Assembly: GCF_001667145.1 (NCBI RefSeq)
Contig: NZ_LZIF01000104.1
Coordinates: forward strand, 25,994 to 89,993
Direction of reading: 5' to 3'
DNA: 64,000 nucleotides
Origin: Mycobacterium sp. 852002-51971_SCH5477799-a
Lineage (GTDB): Bacteria > Actinomycetota > Actinomycetes > Mycobacteriales > Mycobacteriaceae
Shown: piece by piece, positions 10,426-19,249 of the stretch
Numbering within the stretch: position 1 is the first letter of the stretch
Layout: each line of letters begins with the position of its first letter
Notes under the pieces: model-generated
Seen by the model: only the letters and a program-made list of their open reading frames with translations
Told to the model about the DNA's origin: nothing
The model's database searches: none
Translations under genes and position numbers: made by a program

Positions 10426-10935
10426 ATGGACTACTGTCTCGCTGGCGATAACGGCGCCGTCTTCTGGCACGGGCAACCCGACCTCGACCTTGACCACGAT
10501 GGTCGCTTCGAATCGATCGGACTGGATTTCGATCACGACGGATTACGCGACGACGCACTCGCCGATCTCGACGGCGATGACCTCGTGGACCATGTTGTCG
10601 TTGATATCGACAACGACGGCACCCCCGAGGCGTACTTCACCGACGACGGCTCCGGGACGTGGGCTGTGGCCATGGACGGGGGCGGCGGCCAACTGCGCTG
10701 GTTCGGCCTCGACGGGGTCGAGCACACCGGCGGTCCACTGGTCGACTTCGACGGCGACGGGCCCGCCGACGCCCGCCTCGTCGACACCGATGGCAACGGG
10801 CTGGCCGACCGTGTCCTGCGATCCGACGACAACGGTGTGACCGGATATGTCGACACCGATGGCGACGGCAAATGGAACGTCCGCCTGACCGACACCGACG
10901 GCGACGGTCTCGCCGACGGCGCGAGCTCGCTGTGA
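10426..10935 (+). CDS. Acidic DxDxDG-repeat protein (Rv3906c-like)
   Basis: A 169-aa, very acidic protein with no signal peptide. It is built from repeated DxDxDG-type loops, for example DHDGRFE, DFDHDGLRD, DLDGDDLVD, DIDNDGTPE, DFDGDGPAD, DTDGNGLAD, DTDGDGKW and DTDGDGLAD. Such loops resemble calcium-binding loops of dockerin, thrombospondin-3 or FG-GAP proteins, so calcium binding is likely but not shown. Length and position next to pcnA match Rv3906c as I recall it. It starts 25 bases after pcnA, probably in the same transcript. Confidence 0.85.
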   Translation: MDYCLAGDNGAVFWHGQPDLDLDHDGRFESIGLDFDHDGLRDDALADLDGDDLVDHVVVDIDNDGTPEAYFTDDGSGTWAVAMDGGGGQLRWFGLDGVEHTGGPLVDFDGDGPADARLVDTDGNGLADRVLRSDDNGVTGYVDTDGDGKWNVRLTDTDGDGLADGASSL

Positions 10936-10961
10936 GGGTGGTGCTGACCTAGCCAGGTGTA

Positions 10962-12941
10962 ATGCTACTGCGCCACATCAGCATTCCATTTCTCGTTGCC
11001 GAAGCCGGCGGAGATCCCTGGTCAACCGACGCCAGCCTGCAAGCCGGCCGCCCAGCGCAGATCGCGGCTTTAGCCAAGGCCTTCCGAGACGCCGGGGTAT
11101 GCACGGCGGAGGCCAGCCTCACGTTCGAGACCGCCCGCCGTCGATTCGAAGCATCGTGGAATCACCAGAATGGCGAGAACCCGATCAACGACGCCGACGA
11201 GGTGCAGCGCGTGGCCCGGTCAATGAGCATGCAGACCGAGCAATTACCCAAGATCGCAATCGAATTAGAGAATATTGCCGCCGCGCTGGCCGAAGCTCAA
11301 CGAACCTCCGCGTGGTATCTCGCCGCGCTGGAGTACGACCTAGAGAACATCGACGACGAGCTTTGTGATGCCCTCGCAGAAGGCGATCAGTGCGCAGCTG
11401 ACGATCTGCGCGGGGACGGGGTTACCGAAACGAAAGCGATAGTGCTGGTGCTCAGGCAGATTCGTGATCGGTATTCGGCCGGGCTTGCAGCCGCCATAGG
11501 GGACCTACGTGTCGAGGGGGTCGACCCGGCAGACGTTCAAGGCGTCGACGAACTATCGATTCCGTGGGCGGGCAACAGCTCAGAGGAGGTCAGGCGATGG
11601 TGGGAGTCGTTGAGTGCCAACCAAAAGCGGCTGTTGATAGACCAGCGCCCGCGCGAGTTGGGCAACCTGAACGGCATGCCGGCCGACGTGCGCGACGCCG
11701 TGAACCAGGCGGCAATGAAAGACGACTTGCGCAAGGTCGAAGACGCCGCCCGACAGCGTGGGCTGGTCCCCTCGGCGCTCCGCGAGGACGCGCTCAATAA
11801 CCGGAAGTCGGATGTGTTCACCAACCCCGGTGATTACAAGTTGTGCGCCACAGACATCGCCCGATACCAGAACGCGGTGAAAACAAACGACTTTCTCGAG
11901 CGCGACAAAAGGTCCGACCTACCGGAGGGGCTTCCCGTCATGCTGTGGGCCTACGACCCGCTGGCTTTCAACGCCAAGGGCAGGGCAGCCATCGCGATTG
12001 GCAACCCGGACAAGTCCCGCAATACGGCCGTCATGGTCCCGGGCACCAACAGCAGCGTGCGGGGAGGGTGGATGTCCGACGGGACCGACGACGCGATCAA
12101 CCTCTACGAACAGTCAATGAAAGCCGACCCCAGCCATTCGACGGCGGTGCTGGCCTGGATGGGTTACGACGCACCCGAATTCGGCCAACCGCGTTGGCAG
12201 CAGGCCATCACCGATCCCTCTGAATTGGAACAGGTCGGCACCCCGTGGCGGGCGAGGCAAGCAGGGGCGCTGTTGGCCGCCGATGTCAACGGCCTGGCCG
12301 CGACACATGGCGGACCGACTCCAGCACATGTCACAGTCCTAGGACATTCCTACGGCGCCACAACCGTTGCCGATGCGTTCGCGAACAGCGGCATGCGCGC
12401 CAACGACGCAGTGCTAACCGGTTGCCCAGGAACCGATTTGGGGCATCGCGCCGCGGACTTTTCTCTCAACGGCGGCAAGCTGTATGTGGGCGCCGCGTCG
12501 ACCGATGCGATCAGCTGGATCGGTGAGGCGGGCGGCGGCCTCCCGAATGGACTGAACGAGACGCTAGGCGGGCCGGTGGGACCGTTGGCCGGGCTGGGCA
12601 GCGACCCAGCGCATGCGGGTTTCGGGGCGGTACGGTTTCGTGCCGAAGTCGCGGGCTCACACAGCGTCATGCCTTGGTTCACCGACCACTCGCGCTATTA
12701 CGACGTGGGCAGCGAATCGCTGCACAACATCACCGAGATCGTCATCGGGCACGGCGATCGCCTGGTCGGCGAAGGCATGCTGGCGCCGGACCGGGCCGCA
12801 GCGCGTATCGCCCTTCCTTTCCAGTTGCACACCCCCTTGGGGACGGTTTCGCTGCCGCATGTCGAAATCCAGGTGCCCGTGACTGTCGATCCCGAATGGG
12901 ATCGGCCCGCGCGGTCGGTCACCAACGGCCATGGGTTCTAG
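10962..12941 (+). CDS. DUF1023-type alpha/beta hydrolase with T7SS-like helical N-terminus
   Basis: A 659-aa two-part protein. Residues about 1-200 are the helical domain shared with the protein at 7296-8825 (AGGDPW, GENPIND, IAAALAEAQR). Residues about 340-640 form an alpha/beta hydrolase domain of the actinobacterial DUF1023 type, with nucleophile elbow GHSYG. A later His-containing segment (SHSVMPWFTDHSRYY) could supply the catalytic His. Substrate unknown; esterase or lipase chemistry is plausible. No classical signal peptide is seen, so export would have to be through a T7SS (inference). It occupies the place where esxF, esxE, cpnT and ift lie in M. tuberculosis. Confidence 0.85.
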   Translation: MLLRHISIPFLVAEAGGDPWSTDASLQAGRPAQIAALAKAFRDAGVCTAEASLTFETARRRFEASWNHQNGENPINDADEVQRVARSMSMQTEQLPKIAIELENIAAALAEAQRTSAWYLAALEYDLENIDDELCDALAEGDQCAADDLRGDGVTETKAIVLVLRQIRDRYSAGLAAAIGDLRVEGVDPADVQGVDELSIPWAGNSSEEVRRWWESLSANQKRLLIDQRPRELGNLNGMPADVRDAVNQAAMKDDLRKVEDAARQRGLVPSALREDALNNRKSDVFTNPGDYKLCATDIARYQNAVKTNDFLERDKRSDLPEGLPVMLWAYDPLAFNAKGRAAIAIGNPDKSRNTAVMVPGTNSSVRGGWMSDGTDDAINLYEQSMKADPSHSTAVLAWMGYDAPEFGQPRWQQAITDPSELEQVGTPWRARQAGALLAADVNGLAATHGGPTPAHVTVLGHSYGATTVADAFANSGMRANDAVLTGCPGTDLGHRAADFSLNGGKLYVGAASTDAISWIGEAGGGLPNGLNETLGGPVGPLAGLGSDPAHAGFGAVRFRAEVAGSHSVMPWFTDHSRYYDVGSESLHNITEIVIGHGDRLVGEGMLAPDRAAARIALPFQLHTPLGTVSLPHVEIQVPVTVDPEWDRPARSVTNGHGF

Positions 12942-13075
12942 GGGTTTCTGTGCTGTCGGCCCGGCCCGTTGGCCCCCGATCCGTGGGGTGAATTGACCGC
13001 TCGCGGCGTCGCATTTAGCCTGATCAAGAGGTGTAGGCGGCGTTGAGACCGTGTAACGCTTTGGAAGGAGTGCCG

Positions 13076-13405
13076 GTGTTCGTCGATACGGATCTTTTGC
13101 ATTCCGGAGGCAATCAGTCCCACCGCGCAGGAGGGCACGCCCAGGACGGGGCGGATCAGTTGGCCGGCGGAACCGTGGCATCGGGCATGTTCGGTGACTT
13201 CGCTGCGGCCGACGCCTTTCACGGCGCGGTCTCGGCCGCGCACGGGCAGCACGTAAAAATCCTGCAGGGCCACAGTGAGACGCTCACGGGTGTCGGCACC
13301 AAGGCACATCACGCGGCCAACGGGTTCACCAGCATGGACAACAACAACGCCGACGACATGAAGGCGCTGCGACCGAGTTCCGGTCCCTCGGTACAGAGCG
13401 TTTAG
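13076..13405 (+). CDS. DUF2563-like small protein
   Basis: A 109-aa protein beginning VFVDTDLLHSGGNQSHRAGG. The GTG start at 13076 has AAGGAG 5 bases upstream and fits the family N-terminus better than the upstream ATG at 13043. The sequence is Ala/His/Gly-rich and helical, about the size of WXG100 proteins, with a mid-point MFGDF turn, suggesting a helical hairpin. Related small proteins accompany Rv3899c-type genes in mycobacteria (recall). It is likely part of the ESX-2 accessory set. Function unknown. Confidence 0.8.
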   Translation: MFVDTDLLHSGGNQSHRAGGHAQDGADQLAGGTVASGMFGDFAAADAFHGAVSAAHGQHVKILQGHSETLTGVGTKAHHAANGFTSMDNNNADDMKALRPSSGPSVQSV

Positions 13406-13413
13406 AGAGTGCC

Positions 13414-13518
13414 GTGACGGAGGACCCACCTTCACATCTGGGTGCGGGGCCCTATGTTGGGCCGCCGGTAGGGCAGTGGGCGCTGAGTCATCGCGCGCCG
13501 CAGCCCGTTCACGGATGA
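13414..13518 (+). other. Short 34-codon ORF, possible gene remnant
   Basis: A GTG-started reading frame (VTEDPPSHLGAGPYVG...) begins 8 bases after the DUF2563-like stop and ends after 34 codons. The opening reads like the Pro-rich N-terminus of a membrane-anchored protein such as the two encoded just downstream, and then stops. It may be the 5' remnant of a third paralogue, or chance. The rest of 13519-13668 shows no gene. Confidence 0.25.
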
Positions 13519-13668
13519 AGCAGAGATGCGGGAATGGCGGCGGTTGATCCCACGGCGACCCGCGCCGATTGGTTGTCAGTTCGGTGCGCTGCTCTCTCAT
13601 TTAGCAGTTTGCGTACACAATCATCGATAGACCATTTAGAAGGACGTCAACAGATTTGAGGAGGACGC

Positions 13669-14229
13669 ATGGTGGGGGATTTGCCTCCAGCTCCGAGAGA
13701 GGGGCCGACCACTGGCCCGCCCAGTTCAGCGCCGCGGGCACCAGCCTTTCCTGCGCAGCCGCGCCCTCGGGCATGGCCGGCGATCGCCCTGGCCGCGATA
13801 GCCGTCCTGCTGGGCATCGCGGCCCTCGTTATCGCGTTAACACGACCTACGAGCAATCAGTCAACAGCCTCCTCGACCGCGTCGACGACGCCTTCGTACA
13901 CTGCCGACCAGACGACCGCTGCACATCAGAAGTTGTGCGACGCTTACAAGCTCGCTGCGCGTGCAGTGCAAATAGAGACGAATGGCACGAATCAGGCGTT
14001 CGCAGGAATTGCGACTGTGAATGGCGCAGTGATGTTGGAAAACGCTGTGAACAATAGTCCAGGTCTCCCACCGAGCGAACGCACCGCGGCCCTTGCGCTG
14101 GCAGAGTCCTACAGCAACGTCGCGGCTACATCTAGTTTGGCGAGCGGCCAAGACCCGGCTTGGCAGTCAGCGCTCAACGAGGCCAACACTAAGGATGCTG
14201 CGATGAAAAAGGTATGCGGGGCCGCATGA
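13669..14229 (+). CDS. Membrane-anchored extracytoplasmic protein, tandem paralogue 1
   Basis: A 186-aa protein with a Pro-rich cytoplasmic N-terminus, one transmembrane helix at about 36-58 (AIALAAIAVLLGIAALVIAL), a Thr/Ser-rich linker and an extracytoplasmic domain of about 110 aa. The domain has two Cys, in KLCDAYKLAARAVQ and near the end in MKKVC, likely a disulfide. GAGGAGG lies directly upstream of the ATG. It is paralogous to the next gene, sharing VGDLP, LCD.Y.LAARAV, NGAVML and DAAMKKVC/DSVMKKVC. Function unknown; it lies in the ESX-2 accessory cluster. Confidence 0.8.
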   Translation: MVGDLPPAPREGPTTGPPSSAPRAPAFPAQPRPRAWPAIALAAIAVLLGIAALVIALTRPTSNQSTASSTASTTPSYTADQTTAAHQKLCDAYKLAARAVQIETNGTNQAFAGIATVNGAVMLENAVNNSPGLPPSERTAALALAESYSNVAATSSLASGQDPAWQSALNEANTKDAAMKKVCGAA

Positions 14230-14404
14230 CTTTCGCCGCGCCATCGTCTCCGCGACGCGTCCAGCGGCTTGCAAATGATTGAAAGTTGCGACGTGCAGTG
14301 AATTGCTGACATCCGGTTGCCTGTTCCACTATTACAACGGGCCAAGGCGCCATGGCAGGTTGCAAGGTTTGCACATGAGGTCTGCGGACCAGAGGAGGAA
14401 ACGA

Positions 14405-14950
14405 GTGGGAGACCTGCCTTCGAGCCAAGGTGAAAGGTCATCAGCCTCGCGACCCAGTGGAAATCGGCCACCACCGCATTTCCCACGGCCAGCATCTCGT
14501 CCACGTCCGTGGATGGCGATCGCGGTAGTTGTGACTGCCGCTTTGGCTGTTGCTTCATTAGTCGTAGCACTGAAGCGACCGACAGCGCCAAGACCGGTCG
14601 CTATCGCTGCGGCGCCGTCTTATAGCCCGGCTGAAATTGACGCAGCGCAGAAAACGCTTTGCGACACGTACCGGCTGGTAGCGCGAGCGGTGGGAGTGGA
14701 CACCAGCGGCAATGACAAGGCATTGGCCCGTATCGCCGATACCAATGGCGCCGTGATGCTCGACATGGCGTCGGCAGCTCCTGCTCTTGATAACAACCAT
14801 CGAGACGCCGCCCGCGCCTTGGCAACGGCCTACGGGACCGTGACTGTTATGGGCAATAGCTCCGTCGCGAGCGATGCGGAATATCGAGCTGCCTTAGACG
14901 ACGTCATCGCGAAGGACTCGGTAATGAAAAAGGTATGCAGTGGCGGTTGA
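14405..14950 (+). CDS. Membrane-anchored extracytoplasmic protein, tandem paralogue 2
   Basis: A 181-aa paralogue of the preceding gene. The start is taken as the GTG at 14405 (VGDLPSS), because it aligns with VGDLPPA of the paralogue and has AGGAGG 6 bases upstream; the open frame extends to an ATG at 14279 without support. It has a Pro-rich N-terminus, a transmembrane helix at about 34-58, and a C-terminal domain with the conserved Cys pair. Its last 11 bases overlap the GTG start of the 727-aa gene, so the two are probably translated together. Confidence 0.8.
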   Translation: MGDLPSSQGERSSASRPSGNRPPPHFPRPASRPRPWMAIAVVVTAALAVASLVVALKRPTAPRPVAIAAAPSYSPAEIDAAQKTLCDTYRLVARAVGVDTSGNDKALARIADTNGAVMLDMASAAPALDNNHRDAARALATAYGTVTVMGNSSVASDAEYRAALDDVIAKDSVMKKVCSGG

Positions 14951-17123
14951 TCTTCCGCCTGGTAAATGGTCGGCAGCGCTCGTCGGTGCATGGTGGCCAG
15001 CGCCGTCCACGACTCTGCGCGCAGGCGCACAACACTGGAGTCATGCTTCTGCGGAGCAGCAAGGATATTCGCAACACCTGCGCAATCTTTGGACGAAGAT
15101 CGCGGCTCACAACGAGGGTCACACGGCCGACGATCTTATTTCCCGATATCAACAGGGTGAGAAGTTTCACCTGGATCTCGCGGAGAAGTACCAGACGAAG
15201 GCGGCGTCCTTCAATTCAGGCGCGGACGCTATCGATTATTTGCGCAGCCGCCTGTCGGAGATAGCGAATACGGGCAATAAAGAGATAGATGAAATCCTTG
15301 CCTCGAAGAAGCCGCCGCCCGAGCAATTAGCGGAAGTGCAAGCTGTCCAGGCGCGCTGCAATGCCGAAGCGGCGAACGCCAGCCGGGATGCGGCCGACAA
15401 GATGATGGCGGCGACGCAGAAGATTCTTGATGCTGAAGGTATTGGTGGTAATGCTCGGAGCTGGGCCGCAGCAAACGGCTTCAGTGTAGGGGACGTTTCG
15501 GCTCCGCCTCAGCTAACAAGTGCCGACTTGCATTCCCCGGGAGGCACGCCGGGTGGTTCCTCGGCTGTGGGTGGTGGCGGAGGCCATGGTGGCGACGCGT
15601 CAGGCGGAGCCGGTACGACTGGTCCATCGCCAGGGCCCGCGGTCGGCGGGCTGCAGGGACATGGCGTACAAGCGTCGGGCGTCGGCGGTACCGCTGGGCC
15701 ATCACCAGGAGGGCCAGCGGTGAGCGGCGCGCAGGGCCACGGCGTCCAGTTCCCCGGCGCGCCACCAGCAGCCCCCTCAACAGGCGTCCAGATGCCCAGC
15801 GGTGGTGGGCCCGTATCGCCCGCAATGCCAGGCGTACACAGCGGGGCGCCAATCTCGACCTCACCAGTCGGGATGGGGCAGGGCCTCCAGCCCGATTTGG
15901 GCCAAGCCTTCACCTCCGGCTTAGCAACGGGACAAGCCACGGGCCCTGGCGGGCAAGCGTTTACGGCGGGGCCGCTACAAGCGATGGATTCCGGGATACC
16001 TCAAGCTCCACCAACCACACCTGCAGGCACACCGACCGTACCCAGTGCGGGAGCATTCATCCCGACGGGTACACCGGTCGATGCGCCCCCGGCACCGTCG
16101 CCCGCGCCGGTAGCCACAGGGGGAGCCACATCAGTTGCGCCCGTAATGACCGGTGGCTCATGGTCGTCGCCCGCGCCGACCCTCGGTGGCACCTCGTCGA
16201 TCCCCTCTGGTCCGCTGCCCGCCTACGGTTCCGACCTACGCCCGCCAGTCGTGGCGCCCCCGTCGGTGCCTTCTGCGCCCTCCGGTCCCGTGTCGGGTGC
16301 GCCGGTAGCGTCTTCGCCGGCATCATCCCCCTCTGCGGGCGGGGCAGGCGGGCCTCTTGTATCTCCGGTGGAACGGACGGCCTCCGGAGCCGCAGGCCAG
16401 GCCGGCGCGGGGTCATCCACGATGGTTGGCGCATCGGCAGCTTCAGCGGCGACGGGCGCGACTGCTGGCACCGTGTCAGCAAGGACGGCCGAGCAACAGC
16501 GGTTGCAACGCCTCGTCGATGCGGTAGCTCGCCAAGAACCGCGCCTGTCGTGGGCGGCGGGGCTGCGCGACGACGGCATCACGACGCTGCTGGTCACCGA
16601 CCTCGCCGGTGGGTGGATTCCGCCGCACGTCCGGTTGCCTGCCCATGTAACGCTGCTCGAGCCGACAACGCGACGTCATGATGCGAACGTGGTGGACTTG
16701 CTCGGCGTCGTCACGGTCGCAGCTGCCCACTACGCCAACACATATGTCGGCGAACCGGGTCCCGACGAGCCCGCGCTCAGCGGTGACCGGCCTGCCCGCT
16801 CGGCTGCGCCTCAGGTCGATGAGCTCGGACCGACCCTGGTCGATGCCGTGCGCCGGCGGGATGGTCTACCACGTATCGCCCAAGCCGTCGCGGCACCGGC
16901 AGTGCGAAAAACCGGTGTGCTAGACAGCGAAACCGAGATGTTGCGCGAATGCGCCGCAGCAGTTCAGCATTCGGTACTAGCGGCCTATCCCAATCACGAC
17001 CCAGCGGTGGTCGGAGATTGGATGCTTTTGGCGGCCATCGAGGCGCTGATCGATGGGCATGAGTACCTCGCGAACTATCACTTGGCGTGGTTTGACGCGA
17101 TCAGTCGTCGGAGTGGCCACTAG
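14940..17123 (+). CDS. Rv3899c/Rv2082-like T7SS-associated protein
   Basis: A 727-aa three-part protein. Residues about 1-180 are helical and PPE/WXG-like, with a YQQGE (YxxxE) sequence in a helix near residue 70 that resembles a T7SS export signal. Residues about 180-515 are a Gly/Pro/Ala/Ser-rich low-complexity linker with imperfect repeats around GPSPG and GHGVQ. Residues about 515-727 form a compact C-terminal domain (TAEQQRLQRLVDAVARQEPR onward) of the Rv3899c type; a crystal structure of the M. tuberculosis domain is known to me, but no activity is assigned. The GTG start overlaps the previous gene by 11 bases. Confidence 0.82.
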   Translation: MAVDLPPGKWSAALVGAWWPAPSTTLRAGAQHWSHASAEQQGYSQHLRNLWTKIAAHNEGHTADDLISRYQQGEKFHLDLAEKYQTKAASFNSGADAIDYLRSRLSEIANTGNKEIDEILASKKPPPEQLAEVQAVQARCNAEAANASRDAADKMMAATQKILDAEGIGGNARSWAAANGFSVGDVSAPPQLTSADLHSPGGTPGGSSAVGGGGGHGGDASGGAGTTGPSPGPAVGGLQGHGVQASGVGGTAGPSPGGPAVSGAQGHGVQFPGAPPAAPSTGVQMPSGGGPVSPAMPGVHSGAPISTSPVGMGQGLQPDLGQAFTSGLATGQATGPGGQAFTAGPLQAMDSGIPQAPPTTPAGTPTVPSAGAFIPTGTPVDAPPAPSPAPVATGGATSVAPVMTGGSWSSPAPTLGGTSSIPSGPLPAYGSDLRPPVVAPPSVPSAPSGPVSGAPVASSPASSPSAGGAGGPLVSPVERTASGAAGQAGAGSSTMVGASAASAATGATAGTVSARTAEQQRLQRLVDAVARQEPRLSWAAGLRDDGITTLLVTDLAGGWIPPHVRLPAHVTLLEPTTRRHDANVVDLLGVVTVAAAHYANTYVGEPGPDEPALSGDRPARSAAPQVDELGPTLVDAVRRRDGLPRIAQAVAAPAVRKTGVLDSETEMLRECAAAVQHSVLAAYPNHDPAVVGDWMLLAAIEALIDGHEYLANYHLAWFDAISRRSGH

Positions 17124-17213
17124 GGCCGACTTTCGACCTGAATACCGATTTCGCGGCGTTGTGACAAAATGGGCCTAGATCCGATTGCTTGTGCTGAGGG
17201 GTGGAGGTGAATT

Positions 17214-18125
17214 TTGGGCGGCCCAGGGCAGAACATAAAACTGTCTCCCGGTACAACGCATGACGGGATCCCCGCAGCGTTACCAGGGGCTGGCCCAGTT
17301 CCGCCCGGCGGCACATCATTCGCCGACGGTTGGCAGGGGGCCTTAGGCGGAGCGGGAAATGCCGGCGTTCCCAAAGACGCAGCAGACGCCGCCGCAGCAG
17401 ACGCGGATCGCCGCGCCCACGCCGCTGATGCGGAAGCCAAGTTCCCAGCCAACGAGGCAAATAGCCAGCAGGACATGCAAATGGTCCAGCAGATGCTGCA
17501 GAGCGTGACCGGTGCGATCGGCGGGGCGATCGGAGGCATCATGGGGCCGATGACGCAGCTGCCCCAGCAGGCAATGCAGGCTGGTCAAAGCGCCCTGCAG
17601 CCGCTGATGAGCGCGATGCAGGGCGCCCACGGCGCCGGGCTTGCCGACAGCGCGCATCTGGTCGACAGCGTGGGCAGTGGCGGCGGCTCCGGACTGGGCG
17701 GCGGCTCCGGACTGGGCGGCGGCGGTGGAGGCCTCGGGGGCGGCGGCACCACGCCGGCCAGCTCACTGGGGCCACCCCCGGTCCCGACGTCGTCCCCGCC
17801 AACCACGCCCGCAGCCGCAAAGGCGGCCATGATGCCGCCGGCCGGTGGGATGCCCGCCATGCCCGGGCAATCCGGCATGACCGGCATGCCGATGATGCCG
17901 CCGGGGGCGATGGGTGCCGGTGGCGAAGGCGGCAACAAAGACAAGCCGGTCGAAAAACGGGTCACGGCCCCCGGTGTGCCCAACGGCCAGCCGGTCAAGG
18001 GCCGTTTGACCATCCCGCCGAGTACCCCCGGCAACAAATCCGGGGAGGCTAAGCCGACTGTGGTCACCAACCGGCCCAATCGCCGCATCGTGATCATGCC
18101 GTCCGATGACGAGCCGAAAGAATAG
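17214..18125 (+). CDS. Gly/Pro/Met-rich protein, partner of the Rv3899c-like gene (Rv2083-like)
   Basis: A 303-aa protein starting at TTG 17214, supported by GGAGG 6 bases upstream. An acidic/Ala-rich helical stretch (about 55-100) with QQDMQMVQQM is followed by a Gly-rich segment with two copies of GGGSGLG, encoded by an 18-base tandem repeat near 17684-17720. A Pro/Met-rich tract follows, then a conserved-looking basic C-terminus ending VTNRPNRRIVIMPSDDEPKE. No enzyme motif. In M. tuberculosis an Rv2082-Rv2083 pair has this arrangement (recall), so it probably acts with the upstream protein, perhaps as a chaperone or surface partner (inference). Confidence 0.75.
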   Translation: MGGPGQNIKLSPGTTHDGIPAALPGAGPVPPGGTSFADGWQGALGGAGNAGVPKDAADAAAADADRRAHAADAEAKFPANEANSQQDMQMVQQMLQSVTGAIGGAIGGIMGPMTQLPQQAMQAGQSALQPLMSAMQGAHGAGLADSAHLVDSVGSGGGSGLGGGSGLGGGGGGLGGGGTTPASSLGPPPVPTSSPPTTPAAAKAAMMPPAGGMPAMPGQSGMTGMPMMPPGAMGAGGEGGNKDKPVEKRVTAPGVPNGQPVKGRLTIPPSTPGNKSGEAKPTVVTNRPNRRIVIMPSDDEPKE

Positions 18126-18392
18126 GCCTGCTTACCAACCCACCGGAAGGTGAGTGGTCGGAAGGTTCGCCCGGCAGTAAGGTCGCTACGTAATCGCGGC
18201 CGGCCGATCCCAACGCACACATCAAGTTGGGTTGCCCGTTATTGACACTGCAACTGTCGATACGTGCACTATTGGTACGTCTGCAGCGACCGCGGAATAC
18301 GCGGCCAGGAGGGTGTGGGAGTACGAGCGCGAAGTGTCCGGCAAGGATGCGGCGCCACGAGGGCGCACAGGTGAATCACGGCGGGGATCGCG

Positions 18393-19247
18393 GTGACCGA
18401 TCCACTAAGAATGCGAGCGATCACGGCGCTGTCCCGCGCCCACGATCTGTTCGCGGGCTTCCCCACAGACCACGGCATCGATGAAGCACAGGCCCGCGCC
18501 GAGGCGCTCACGCATCGCACCGCTGGGTTGCCCAGCGCGGCGGCTATTCGGTCGGATTCTTCGATAGAGCAGTTGGCGCGGTCGGCTCATGCAGACCGGA
18601 TGCTGGGACAGATCATCACCGCGGCGCGTGCCGATCACACGCAGGGCCACGCGGCGACGCGATCGGTGCTCGACGCCGCCTTAACCGACACGACGCCGGC
18701 CGCCGACACGCCGATGGGCCGACGCGAGGCGGTCGCCCGGATGGCGGCGCGGTTGCGGACCCAACACCGCCACGTCACCGGATCGCGCCGGCGGGCAAAG
18801 CTGCTCGCGCGCAGACTGCGACGCCTGCACTACCTTCGAGGGCGGTCGATGCACAGCAATCAGGCCAGCGGACGCCAGGCCGTGTTGGCAGCCATCCGTA
18901 AAGCCTTGGACATCAAGGGTATTCACGACCCTGCCGCGCGCGCTCGCTGGGAGCGTGGCATGGATTTGGTGGCCCGCCGCGAATCCAACTACAACGCGAA
19001 CGCGGTTAACGACTGGGATTCCAACGCGGCACGGGGCACACCGAGTAAGGGCGCCTGGCAATTCATCGCGCCGACCTTCGCGGCGTATCACCAGCCGGGC
19101 ACCTCGCGCGAAATCCACAATCTGGTGGCGCAGGCGTGCGCGTTCATCAACTATGCGATGGGCCGCTACGGGGTGGCCGTCGACGCCTCGAATTTGGCTG
19201 ATCGGATTCAGCAGGCCGATCCTCACCGAGCACCCAAGGGGTATTGA
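18393..19247 (+). CDS. Lytic transglycosylase-like cell-wall hydrolase (Rv3896c-like)
   Basis: A 284-aa protein. The N-terminal part is helical and Ala/Arg-rich. The C-terminal domain (about 165-284) is a goose-lysozyme/SLT fold: VARRESNYNANAVN puts the likely catalytic Glu at residue 197, followed by SKGAWQFIAPTFAAY, the usual glycine-tryptophan-glutamine core. It would cleave peptidoglycan to let the secretion machine through. No signal peptide is visible. GTG start at 18393. The stop overlaps a possible TTG start of eccB2, and the gene lies directly upstream of eccB2-eccC2, as in the M. tuberculosis ESX-2 locus. Confidence 0.85.
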   Translation: MTDPLRMRAITALSRAHDLFAGFPTDHGIDEAQARAEALTHRTAGLPSAAAIRSDSSIEQLARSAHADRMLGQIITAARADHTQGHAATRSVLDAALTDTTPAADTPMGRREAVARMAARLRTQHRHVTGSRRRAKLLARRLRRLHYLRGRSMHSNQASGRQAVLAAIRKALDIKGIHDPAARARWERGMDLVARRESNYNANAVNDWDSNAARGTPSKGAWQFIAPTFAAYHQPGTSREIHNLVAQACAFINYAMGRYGVAVDASNLADRIQQADPHRAPKGY

Positions 19248-19249
19248 GC

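Noticed and set aside
13076..13405. Call as EsxE or EsxF (WXG100)
   Set aside because: Size and helical character fit loosely, but there is no WxG turn; the sequence matches the DUF2563-type N-terminus better.
15600..16450. Low-complexity repeats in the 727-aa gene considered as a separate repeat element
   Set aside because: They are in frame, encode a Gly/Pro-rich linker and show no unit of constant length outside the coding frame.
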